From NCBI GenBank assembly GCA_964654855.1, contig CAZZJS010000004.1:124001-188000 (forward strand): a stretch of 64,000 nucleotides of DNA, given 5' to 3'. Below the pieces are notes generated by a model. The model saw only the letters and a list, made by a program, of their open reading frames with translations, was not told where the DNA came from and did not search any database. Shown here in pieces: positions 26,225 through 34,380 of the stretch. Numbering within the stretch: position 1 is the first letter of the stretch; each line of letters begins with the position of its first letter. Source of the stretch: JALZUV01 sp964654855. GTDB lineage: Bacteria > Pseudomonadota > Alphaproteobacteria > Rickettsiales > JALZUV01. Position numbers and translations under genes: made by a program.

Positions 26225-28077
26225 TAGACGGCCTTACGTTTTCTAAGGCCAACCAAGATGGCTGCAATCGCTGACGGGGTAATTCCTTCTATACGCTTCA
26301 CCTGAGCCATTGTCTCCGGACGAGTCAAAGAAAGCTTTTCTGAAAGTTCAGCCGAGAGACCGTTGATGGACCAGTAATCAAAATCATCTGGGAGGCGCAA
26401 CTTCTCAACCCCTTCAAAAGCTGAGATTTCATGATGGTGCCTCTCTTCAAAAGCAGCATATAGGGAATCATTCTCAAGTGCCTCTCGAACCTCTGCTGAG
26501 ATGCCTTCAAACACAGGACTTATTTCCCTTGCCTTTTCCCAATCCATCAAACGATGCGCGACTAATTCAGAAATAACCCGGCGGCGACCATCTTGCTTCA
26601 CCTCTATCCCATATTTCGTTAACTCAGTTGGCGCCACCTTCTCTTTCTCCATGATGGACTTCCAATGTCGTATCTCATCAGCCTTACTCGAGAAAACACT
26701 CCATCGACTTTCATCAACCAGACCTATTTCATAGCCTCTCTTCGTCAAACGACGATCCGCATTATCTTGACGAAGAATCAGCCGGTGTTCAGCCCGCGAT
26801 GTAAACATACGATAAGGCTCACTCGCCCCTTGAGTAATTAAGTCATCAATCATCACCCCAATATAAGATTCCTTACGTGACAGAGTAAATGATTGACCAT
26901 TCAAGCTTAAAGCTGCATTTGCTCCTGCGATAAGACCCTGTCCACCAGCTTCTTCATATCCAGTGGTCCCGTTAATTTGTCCCGCTAAATATAAACCCGG
27001 CAATCGCTTCAACTCTAGAGTAGAGCGCAACTCTCTCGGATCAACATAATCATATTCAACGGCATAGCCATATTGAATAATTTTTGCCTTCTCTAAAGCT
27101 GGTATAGATTGGATAAAAGCTTCTTGTGTTTCACGTGGCAATGACGTCGAGAGGCCATTTGGATAAACTAAATCAGAGTCTAGCCCTTCAGGCTCTAAAA
27201 ATATTTGATGCGTTTCTTTATCTGCAAATCGCGATATCTTATCTTCAATAGACGGACAATAGCGAGGACCGCTTCCAGAAATCTTACCTCCATACATAGC
27301 CGAGAGATGAATATTATCTTCAATGATCTTTTTTGTTTCTAAAGAGGTGCGTGTAATATGACATGAGATTTGAGGCACCTTAACTTCTTTCGTTAGAAAG
27401 GAGAATGGAGCTATCATTTCATCTCCTGGCTGAACCTCACAACACTCATAATCAATTGTATTTCGATCTAAGCGGGGAGGAGTTCCCGTTTTCAAACGCC
27501 CCATTTTCAAGTCTAAATCATATAACCGCTTCGCTAACGAAATAGACGGACGCTCTCCAATTCGACCAGCACCCTCAGACTCATGACCAAAATGAATCAC
27601 ACCATTCAAGAAGGTGCCCATCGTCAAAACCACCCTGGGAGCCTTTATTTCTTCTCCGCTCGATAATTCAACTCCACAAACGCCCCCTTCGTGAATAAGT
27701 AAATCAACAACTTCGCCTTCATGAATAGATAAATTAGGTTGATTAAAGAGAATATCTTGAACCGCTTCTCGATATAATTCACGATCAGCTTGAGCACGGG
27801 GGCCCCAAACAGCGGGGCCCTTACTCGCATTTAGCATTTTATAATGAATACCAGCTCGGTCAATCGCTCGCCCCATCACCCCATCAAGCGCATCGATTTC
27901 TTTAACTAGAGTACCCTTACCAACCCCACCAATAGCCGGATTACAAGACATAACTCCGACCGTATTAGCCTTGTGAGTGACCAAAACTGTACGTGTGCCG
28001 ACCCTGGCTGAGGCGTTCGCAGCCTCGGTCCCAGCGTGACCGCCACCTATTACAATAACATCAAATTCTTTAATCAT
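26224..28077 (-). CDS. mnmG: tRNA uridine-5-carboxymethylaminomethyl modification enzyme MnmG
   Basis: With MnmE, this FAD protein installs cmnm5U at the wobble position of several tRNAs. The 617-residue protein has the FAD-binding VIGGGHAGTEAANASARVG at its start. CNPAIGGVGKGTLVKEIDAL, the GTPPRLDRNTIDY region and the GQINGTTGYEEAGGQGLIAG block follow, together with the C-terminal MnmE-contact helices. It lies directly downstream of mnmE. A parS-like site covers its ribosome-binding position. Confidence 0.97.
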   Translation of the reverse strand: MIKEFDVIVIGGGHAGTEAANASARVGTRTVLVTHKANTVGVMSCNPAIGGVGKGTLVKEIDALDGVMGRAIDRAGIHYKMLNASKGPAVWGPRAQADRELYREAVQDILFNQPNLSIHEGEVVDLLIHEGGVCGVELSSGEEIKAPRVVLTMGTFLNGVIHFGHESEGAGRIGERPSISLAKRLYDLDLKMGRLKTGTPPRLDRNTIDYECCEVQPGDEMIAPFSFLTKEVKVPQISCHITRTSLETKKIIEDNIHLSAMYGGKISGSGPRYCPSIEDKISRFADKETHQIFLEPEGLDSDLVYPNGLSTSLPRETQEAFIQSIPALEKAKIIQYGYAVEYDYVDPRELRSTLELKRLPGLYLAGQINGTTGYEEAGGQGLIAGANAALSLNGQSFTLSRKESYIGVMIDDLITQGASEPYRMFTSRAEHRLILRQDNADRRLTKRGYEIGLVDESRWSVFSSKADEIRHWKSIMEKEKVAPTELTKYGIEVKQDGRRRVISELVAHRLMDWEKAREISPVFEGISAEVREALENDSLYAAFEERHHHEISAFEGVEKLRLPDDFDYWSINGLSAELSEKLSLTRPETMAQVKRIEGITPSAIAAILVGLRKRKAV

Positions 28078-28092
28078 GTTTCACGTGGAACA
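28077..28092. promoter_or_regulatory. parS-like site (one mismatch)
   Basis: TGTTTCACGTGGAACA matches the parS palindrome at 15 of 16 positions. It touches the first base of the mnmG start codon, so it occupies the place where the mnmG ribosome site would be. It is 1.9 kb from the perfect site in rsmG. Two sites in the same operon support an origin-proximal centromere region. Confidence 0.8.
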
Positions 28093-28167
28093 ATCTTGCT
28101 TCGTTTCAGGACGAGGCTTATATCACGCTTTAATAAGAAAATACAGGGCATACTCTCTGAAATGGGG

Positions 28168-29472
28168 CTATTTACCAATACAAAATGAGCTGAAAATAAT
28201 ATCCAGCAAATCTTCTACATCGTGGGAACCTATAATATCCCCCAAGACGGTCGCAGCGACTCTTAAATGTTCAGCTCTAATTTCCAGAATCGGAGATTCA
28301 TCAAATCGCTCCAAAGCGTTAAGAGACTCTTGAAGCAAATGACGGTGTCGCTGATGAAGGGCAAAACAATCAGAAGCTGGTAATTTATCTTCTAAATCAT
28401 CGCTGATAGCTTTCAATAATTTATCCAAACCCTCAAAGGACTTTGTACTGATTTGGTGGTGTGACTCAAAGACAGGGGAGGGATGAATATCTATTTTCGT
28501 TGCTACTCGATAGATCGGCACCTCAGAAGTGATCTCATCTTCGACGTCCTTGTCTTCAGCCTCTCGCAAATAGAGGATAATGTCAGCTTCTTTGGCTCTC
28601 AGCTTTGCTCTATGAACCCCTTGCTGTTCAATTTCATCTTCCGAATCTCTCAAGCCTGCCGTATCAATTAATGTCATCGGCAATCCATTTATATCGCAAG
28701 CAACCTCAATCATATCGCGTGTTGTTCCTGGTATATCGGTGACGATAGCCGCTTCACGCTTTACAATTGCATTAAGTAAGCTGGACTTACCGCTATTGGG
28801 TTTACCCATTAAAAGGATAACAAAACCATCTCTCAAACGTTCAGCTGATTTTCCCGAAGATAGCTGATAGCTGATATCTTTCTTTAAAGCGCCAATCGAT
28901 TCATCAATCTGTTTTGTCACCTTTTCCGGAACCTCTTCTTCTGGAAAATCAATATAGGCTTCCAACAAAGCCATCGGTTGCAAAATACGATTTCGTAATG
29001 ATTCAAAGAAATCAGAGGCATGGCCCTGTGTGAGTCGAGAGGCCTGGATTCGCTGACGCTCCGTTTCAGCGTTAATCATATCAACCAATCCTTCAGCTTC
29101 GGCTAAATCCATCTTTTGATTTAGGAAAGCACGTTGTGAAAATTCACCCGGCTGGGCCAAACGAAAGGAGGGCAGAGCAGAAAGTTCTTTCATCATGCGA
29201 TTCATGATTGCAGCACCTCCATGCATCTGGAATTCCAGAATATCTTCTCCTGTGAAGCTGCAGGGTGCCTTAAAATAGAGTATTAAACCTGAATCAATAA
29301 ATTCATCATTTACTTTAAATATATGTAAAATCGCGTGACGAGGGGTAGGGGAATCGCTCCTTCCAAAATGCTGACACGCTTCTAGAGCGTCCTCACCTGA
29401 AATCCGAATAACCGAAACTCCAGCCCGTCCAGAAGCTGTTGCCCTAGCGAAAATCGTATCTTGTTGACTCAT
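28168..29472 (-). CDS. mnmE: tRNA modification GTPase MnmE
   Basis: The partner of MnmG in wobble uridine modification. The 434-residue protein has the N-terminal folate-binding domain, a G domain with GKPNSGKSSLLN (P-loop), DIPGTTRDMI and DTAGLRDSEDE, and the C-terminal FCIGK with the conserved catalytic Cys. Its ATG overlaps the stop of the upstream ABC ATPase gene (ATGA), so coupling is likely. Complete. Confidence 0.97.
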   Translation of the reverse strand: MSQQDTIFARATASGRAGVSVIRISGEDALEACQHFGRSDSPTPRHAILHIFKVNDEFIDSGLILYFKAPCSFTGEDILEFQMHGGAAIMNRMMKELSALPSFRLAQPGEFSQRAFLNQKMDLAEAEGLVDMINAETERQRIQASRLTQGHASDFFESLRNRILQPMALLEAYIDFPEEEVPEKVTKQIDESIGALKKDISYQLSSGKSAERLRDGFVILLMGKPNSGKSSLLNAIVKREAAIVTDIPGTTRDMIEVACDINGLPMTLIDTAGLRDSEDEIEQQGVHRAKLRAKEADIILYLREAEDKDVEDEITSEVPIYRVATKIDIHPSPVFESHHQISTKSFEGLDKLLKAISDDLEDKLPASDCFALHQRHRHLLQESLNALERFDESPILEIRAEHLRVAATVLGDIIGSHDVEDLLDIIFSSFCIGK

Positions 29473-31064
29473 ACAGCCTCACCTAGTGAGGCATTGACCA
29501 AATCTTTAGTATATTTTTGTTTGGGAGAATCAAATATTTGCTTAGCTGAACCCCATTCTACTAATTTGCCCGATTGCATCACCAGCACCTCATGACAAAC
29601 AGCTCTAACCACCTGTAAATCATGACTAATAAATAAAAAACACACTCCCGTTTTCTTTTGTAAATCTCTAAGCAATTCAACAATTTGCGCTTGTACTGTT
29701 ACATCTAACGCCGAGGTAGGCTCATCCATCACGACCAAATCAGGTTTTAAAATCATGGCTCGTGCAATCGCAATACGCTGACGTTGACCACCTGAAAATT
29801 CATGAGGGTAACGATCTAGCATATTTGCCGATAAACCCAATTCTTCCAATGCGTTAACGGACAAAGCTCGTCGAGCCTCCCGTGAAAGCTCTGGACGATG
29901 AACCCTCAACCCCTCTCCAATAATCTCAGCAATGGAAAGGCGTGGATTCAAGCTTCCAAACGGATCTTGGAATACAATTTGTAGATTAGAGCGCAATTTT
30001 TGAAGCTCTGAAGAGGGGAGATTTGAAATATCTTCACCCATAAAAACAATTTTGCCTGATGCTTTTTGTAATCGTATTAATGCCATTGCAAGAGTCGTTT
30101 TGCCAGAACCTGACTCCCCTACAATACCCAGAGAATGCCCTTCCTTAACTTCTAATGAAATATCATTTGTCGCTATATTCCAGTTAGTTACCTTACCCCA
30201 AAAGTTTTTCTCGGTCGCAAACTTTACCTTAATATTTTCAGCAATCAGAATAGACTTTGTATTTGAAACTGGAGCAGAGGGCTCGCCCTTTGGACGTGAA
30301 GCCAATAATTGACGTGAATATTCGTGTTTTGGTTTTTTAAAGAAGCTCTTTACCGGAGTAAGTTCCATCAATTCGCCTTGCCTCAGAACGGCCACTCGAT
30401 CAGCCATTTGCTCAACAATCTTTAAATCATGGGTAATAAACAGAATCGAAAGGTCCCGTTCTTTCTGTATTTTTTTCAATAGCCTGAGTATCTGTACCTG
30501 AAGTGTTACATCGACGGCAGTTGTTGGCTCATCCGCTAATAAAAGCTCCGGTTCACACGCAATAGCCATGGCAATCATCACACGTTGACGCTCACCCCCT
30601 GAAAGTTGATGTGGATAGGCATCCAAACGCGATATAAGCTTTGAGAGGCCCACTTCTTCTAAAAGCTGACAAATCTCATCTAAACGCTCTCTCTTGGAGC
30701 TTAAGGGTGTGTGGAGCTCTAATATCTCAGTAATTTGTTTACCAATCGTATGAAGCGGATTAAGCGCTGTCATCGGCTCCTGAAAGATCATTGCAATCTG
30801 AGAACCTCTAATCTTTTGCATTTCTCGATCCGTCTTTTTTTGAAGTTCCTCATCCTTAAAGTATGTCTCACCCTTTATCTTAGAAGATCCAGGAAGCAAC
30901 TTCATGAGGGATAATGCTGTTAGAGATTTGCCCGATCCAGACTCCCCAACAAGGGCTAAGGTTTCACCTTTTTTAATATCAAAACTAATATCTTTGACAG
31001 CATAACCCTCCTCCCCTTCAGGGCGAGAAAAGGAAATTGAAAGATTTTTGATAGAAGCCAACAT
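29469..31064 (-). CDS. Fused double ABC ATPase of a peptide transporter (YejF-type)
   Basis: The 531-residue protein contains two ABC ATPase domains in tandem, each of the oligopeptide/dipeptide type. First half: GESGSGKSLTALSLMKLLPG, signature LSGGERQRVMIAMAIA, and LLADEPTTAVDVT. Second half: GESGSGKTTLAMALI, signature FSGGQRQRIAIARA, and VMDEPTSALDVT. YejF-type proteins power YejABE-like peptide import. Permease and binding-protein genes are not in the window upstream. It is separated from the patatin gene by a terminator-like hairpin. Confidence 0.88.
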   Translation of the reverse strand: MLASIKNLSISFSRPEGEEGYAVKDISFDIKKGETLALVGESGSGKSLTALSLMKLLPGSSKIKGETYFKDEELQKKTDREMQKIRGSQIAMIFQEPMTALNPLHTIGKQITEILELHTPLSSKRERLDEICQLLEEVGLSKLISRLDAYPHQLSGGERQRVMIAMAIACEPELLLADEPTTAVDVTLQVQILRLLKKIQKERDLSILFITHDLKIVEQMADRVAVLRQGELMELTPVKSFFKKPKHEYSRQLLASRPKGEPSAPVSNTKSILIAENIKVKFATEKNFWGKVTNWNIATNDISLEVKEGHSLGIVGESGSGKTTLAMALIRLQKASGKIVFMGEDISNLPSSELQKLRSNLQIVFQDPFGSLNPRLSIAEIIGEGLRVHRPELSREARRALSVNALEELGLSANMLDRYPHEFSGGQRQRIAIARAMILKPDLVVMDEPTSALDVTVQAQIVELLRDLQKKTGVCFLFISHDLQVVRAVCHEVLVMQSGKLVEWGSAKQIFDSPKQKYTKDLVNASLGEAV

Positions 31065-31079
31065 GCTGGCAGATTAACG

Positions 31080-31129
31080 AAAAAGATCAGAGTTTCATCT
31101 TATTTTTCGATGAAACCAGAACTCTGATC
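31080..31129 (-). terminator. Rho-independent terminator after the patatin gene
   Basis: On the minus strand GATCAGAG and a second arm GTTTCATC pair with GATGAAAC and CTCTGATC, leaving a small bulge, and five T residues follow. The hairpin separates the patatin gene from the ABC ATPase start at 31064. The arms are perfect over 8 and 7 bp. Confidence 0.6.
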
Positions 31130-31184
31130 ACGCTGAGCAGAGGGGCGAATTGGATCTTTAGGGATAATTCCACCAATTAGGCCT

Positions 31185-32447
31185 TTATCTGTTCTTTGTT
31201 TCACGCCATTTCTGAATTGCGTTTAAAGTCGTTGCATAGGCTGATTTAATTAGCTGCTTTTTACGTGGATTGGTAAGTTCAAAATCTTTCCCATCCACTC
31301 CATCTCTATCTAAAGCTATGATTCTACTGGTTAAATGTGGATTTTTTTCTCTAACTCTTCCCATGGCATGAAAGCGTTTCGTTGCCTCATCCATCAATCG
31401 CTCACCTGCTTTCTTAGGTGTTTCTGTTCCTCCATATTTCTCAATATGTTTTTTTCCAACAGCCATCGCAATAAGGTCTGTCAGCTTTTGAGAAGCCCAA
31501 CCTACTTTAGGTACATGTCCCATTTTTTGAGGTTTATCGGGGAAAAATTCACTCACCAGCCCTAAAACTCTATCATTTGCAATGCCATCTTTATCCATAG
31601 ATGTCATGGGAATTGGTTGGGTGAACCCTCCATCCGTATAGCTTCGTATTACCCCTTTATCGTCTATAATATGTGCATTTCGAAACACAAATGGGTAAGA
31701 AGCTGAAGCACGGATTGCACTCGATAATGTCAAATTTGGCGTGTTTTTGGTGTTAAAAAGCGCATTTTCTTCACTTTTATGCCCTTTTTTGTCTTCTTTC
31801 ACTTCTGCCGCGGCGACCTCTAATGATCGAAAACCTGAAGCAATCTCCATCATCGCATCAATAGATTGTTCTTCCGTTTCCATCTCAAAATCATATTTAA
31901 AATTTGCACGATCGCGTGAATGGCGACGAAAATGCCATTTGTGTTCCATCGCCCATTTATATTTTTCTTCAAAGAAGGTGCGATTACCTTGCTCAGCCTC
32001 TTTCCGATATTCCTCTAGATCACCAAAAGACAGTGCATCTTGTCCTATCCGCGTGGCACATAAGTTACTGATCCAACGACGCATTTCGCCACCACTAAAG
32101 ATACCGTCGCGTTTTAAATTTTGTCGAAGACGCCTTAACCAACGACCATTCGTACGACAAAAATATTTAAAGTTCTGATTAAGGGCAATTTCTTCTAACT
32201 TTTCACCTCTGTAGCCAAGCGACGACGCCAAAGCCACTATAGAGCCCGACGAACTGCCTGAAAATTTCTTCACATTATCAAGTAAACCTTGTTCATGTAA
32301 TGCCCGCAAAGCCCCTGTATAGACCACTCCTGTGACGCCGGCACCCTCAAGTGCAACCATTTCGATATTATCCAGATTGGTTGTAAGATTAGGCCAATCT
32401 TTTGGTCTTTGGGTAATCTTAGGCATAGGATCGGAAGATGTATTCAT
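31185..32447 (-). CDS. Patatin-like phospholipase
   Basis: The protein is a predicted lipid acyl hydrolase of 420 residues. The oxyanion motif is LEGAGVTGVVYTGAL (about residues 34-48), the nucleophile Ser lies in GSSSGSIVALAS (GxSxG, about residue 66), and the catalytic Asp is in the YTDGGF motif (about 270). Between them is a long charged insert (about residues 110-230) typical of bacterial patatins in the ExoU-like group. There is no signal peptide. Some such proteins are secreted effectors, but nothing here proves that. The C-terminus may be shortened by a frameshift (see findings). Confidence 0.85.
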   Translation of the reverse strand: MNTSSDPMPKITQRPKDWPNLTTNLDNIEMVALEGAGVTGVVYTGALRALHEQGLLDNVKKFSGSSSGSIVALASSLGYRGEKLEEIALNQNFKYFCRTNGRWLRRLRQNLKRDGIFSGGEMRRWISNLCATRIGQDALSFGDLEEYRKEAEQGNRTFFEEKYKWAMEHKWHFRRHSRDRANFKYDFEMETEEQSIDAMMEIASGFRSLEVAAAEVKEDKKGHKSEENALFNTKNTPNLTLSSAIRASASYPFVFRNAHIIDDKGVIRSYTDGGFTQPIPMTSMDKDGIANDRVLGLVSEFFPDKPQKMGHVPKVGWASQKLTDLIAMAVGKKHIEKYGGTETPKKAGERLMDEATKRFHAMGRVREKNPHLTSRIIALDRDGVDGKDFELTNPRKKQLIKSAYATTLNAIQKWRETKNR

Positions 32448-32496
32448 ACATTCAGTATAGGCCCAAAAGGTTAAAAAACTTTAAGCGCGCAGCAGT

Positions 32497-33027
32497 TTAT
32501 AATGATTTTTTATCCGGCAGCATACGCAACATCACCTCGTCTTTCAGGATAAAATAATGATAAATTGCGGCACCAACATGAAACAAAATAACGGCAATCA
32601 TCGCATAGCCACCCCATTCATGTAAATCATTCATCAAGGCACCCAATTCTTTATCTTTACCCACCAAAGGAGGAATAGGAATACCAAATACCGAAACCGG
32701 ATGCCCCCCGGCTGAAGACATCATCCATCCCGCCAACGGCATAAGAAACATCAAGGCATAAAGTGCAATATGAGTGATTTTAGCGGCAATTTTATGCATT
32801 TTTGGGGTGTTTTCGGGTAATTTAGGCGGTTTTTTGATCATTCTCCAAATAAAGCGAAACGTCACTAACCCCAATACAATAATGCCAAATGCCTTATGCC
32901 AACCGTAAAAAACATATTTATCTGGCTTAGGCATTTCCACCATAATCAAGCCAAGCGCCAGCAAACCAATCATCATCACCCCAACAATCCAATGAAAAAC
33001 GATGGCAGTCTTATTATAACGCTGCAT
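32497..33027 (-). CDS. Cytochrome b561
   Basis: The 176-residue protein (ATG at 33027; a TTG at 33036 is less likely) has four transmembrane helices with heme-ligand histidines. They are at AIVFHWIVGVMM, YGWHKAFGIIVL, KITHIALYALMFLMPLAGW and HEWGGYAMIAVILFHVGAAIYHYF. It transfers electrons from quinol in the inner membrane and is often linked to superoxide or YceI systems. It follows bamE, with a short gap between them. Confidence 0.9.
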   Translation of the reverse strand: MQRYNKTAIVFHWIVGVMMIGLLALGLIMVEMPKPDKYVFYGWHKAFGIIVLGLVTFRFIWRMIKKPPKLPENTPKMHKIAAKITHIALYALMFLMPLAGWMMSSAGGHPVSVFGIPIPPLVGKDKELGALMNDLHEWGGYAMIAVILFHVGAAIYHYFILKDEVMLRMLPDKKSL

Positions 33028-33040
33028 ATCAACCAACCGA

Positions 33041-33493
33041 TTACTGAACGGAATCGGCCCCTTGTTTATTGAATTTCCCGATATTACCGATTAATTGCTC
33101 GATAAACCCATATTCCTGACCTTCTGTCGGTGTTTCACGGCCGGAGAAGCTCACCTGGCGCGTATCAGACTGATCATAATAGCGCAAATCATTCACCGTA
33201 TCACCAGAGAAAGTCAAACGTAATACGTGACTATCCACCACTTCCGGAGCAAAAAACCCAACACCTTCTTTGCGCTGCGCCACATAATACCAAGCCTTAC
33301 TACCAAACTGCCCTACAGCAGACGGGGTGCCAAGCATCTCTACCACTTCAGCACGTGTTGTTTCATTAGGCGTAATTTGTTCTGCCGCCTCAACGAGTTG
33401 TTTTTTCCCGCGCTCCGCCACTTTTGGCTCACAGGCGCTGAGCACTAGCAGAGCCATTGACCCCATCCAAACTATCTGCCACAAACGAGCCAT
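33041..33493 (-). CDS. bamE: BamE/SmpA outer-membrane assembly lipoprotein
   Basis: A lipoprotein of the BAM complex, which inserts outer-membrane barrels. The 150-residue protein has a signal peptide ending in LLVLSAC and the family core ITPNETTRAEVVEMLGTPSAVG (quoted in part). KAWYYVAQRKEG and LRLTF-type strand segments follow. It has a good GAGG ribosome site. Its start codon overlaps that of the divergent gene at 33492 (CATG). Confidence 0.85.
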   Translation of the reverse strand: MARLWQIVWMGSMALLVLSACEPKVAERGKKQLVEAAEQITPNETTRAEVVEMLGTPSAVGQFGSKAWYYVAQRKEGVGFFAPEVVDSHVLRLTFSGDTVNDLRYYDQSDTRQVSFSGRETPTEGQEYGFIEQLIGNIGKFNKQGADSVQ

Positions 33494-34067
33494 GTCATCC
33501 TCATCTTTATTTTCTACGCTTAAATCGATTGCTCAGTTCTTTCTACCTGATGCACGCGAGCAAGCAATGTTAATTTATAGCGAGCTCCATAAACAAGCAA
33601 GAGAGCCTTGGTTTTATGAGGAAACCAAAGTGCCAAACACGCTTGATGGCCGCTTCGAAATGCTAATTCTTCATATTTTTCTATGGATTAACCGTATGAA
33701 GCAGGAAAATAACTATACCCAAGCCTATGAACCCATCACCAAACAACTACTAGAAGTGATGTTTGACGATATGGACACCGTATTGCGCGAACTTGGCGTA
33801 GGCGATACCGGCGTGGCCCGACGTATTAAAGCAATGGGCCAAGCGCTCTATGGCAGAGTGGAAGCTTATGAGGATGCTCTGGAAAGCAAACAAGCGATTC
33901 ACGATACCATCCAGCGCAATGTTTATGCCGGCAAAGGCCATCCCGATGATATTAATCTACTACAGTTATATCTCGGCCATATTGCAGACCATTTAAACCA
34001 ATGCGATGCAAATCGTCTATCAGAGGGTAGTTTAGAGCTTCCTTCCATCGAAGAATTGCTGGAATAG
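33492..34067 (+). CDS. Ubiquinol-cytochrome c chaperone family protein (CBP3-like)
   Basis: The 191-residue protein matches the family related to yeast Cbp3, which assists assembly of the cytochrome bc1 complex in alphaproteobacteria and mitochondria. Visible pattern: a helical N-terminus with LIYSELHKQAREPWFYEE, then NTLDGRFEMLILHIFL, VMFDDMDTVLRELGVGD and a C-terminal YGRVEAYEDAL. A longer open frame from 33327 overlaps bamE and is rejected. The chosen ATG is only weakly supported by GAG upstream. bc1 genes are not in the window. Confidence 0.85.
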   Translation: MSSSSLFSTLKSIAQFFLPDAREQAMLIYSELHKQAREPWFYEETKVPNTLDGRFEMLILHIFLWINRMKQENNYTQAYEPITKQLLEVMFDDMDTVLRELGVGDTGVARRIKAMGQALYGRVEAYEDALESKQAIHDTIQRNVYAGKGHPDDINLLQLYLGHIADHLNQCDANRLSEGSLELPSIEELLE

Positions 34068-34380
34068 CTATTCCTTTTATTGTCGGCGCTATCATGAAGC
34101 TAGTAGGCAAAATGGGCGCAAAACCTATAATTGTCATCAAACTGTCACTTTTATCCACAAGCCAATTCAGTTATAGTCTAAGGGTATTATTTATGTCTTT
34201 CTATATCTTCGGATATAAGCATTTTTGCCGGGTTTTACACTCAGCACTAACAGAAGAAGTTTAATAACCCCGCAGAAATGCAGGCATATTAATATTATTT
34301 CGAACCTTCCAAAAATGGATGGTTCAATGAAATCTATTTTTTAATCCGTACCTGCAAAACAGGTACACAAATTTTTCAAA
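34068..34380 (+). promoter_or_regulatory. 313-nt gene-free leader with several hairpins
   Basis: This AT-rich space before the orphan lipoprotein gene holds no credible ORF. It has a perfect DnaA-box-like TTATCCACA at 34151-34159, and a TATATC-TTCG-GATATA hairpin with a UUCG loop at 34202-34217. A paired stem lies at 34302-34325 (GAACC/GGTTC and TCCA/TGGA), and a perfect 7-bp stem at 34348-34366 (GTACCTG/CAGGTAC) is followed by a T-run. The last hairpin ends 14 nt before the ATG. It may be a regulated leader or the flank of an inserted segment. Confidence 0.4.

Noticed and set aside
27127..27142. A third parS-like sequence inside mnmG
   Set aside because: Only the left half TGTTTCACGTG matches; the right half has several mismatches. 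It codes for conserved MnmG residues and is best treated as a half-site.
33327..33491. N-terminal extension of the CBP3-like gene from 33327
   Set aside because: It overlaps bamE on the opposite strand and is not needed to keep the family domain.
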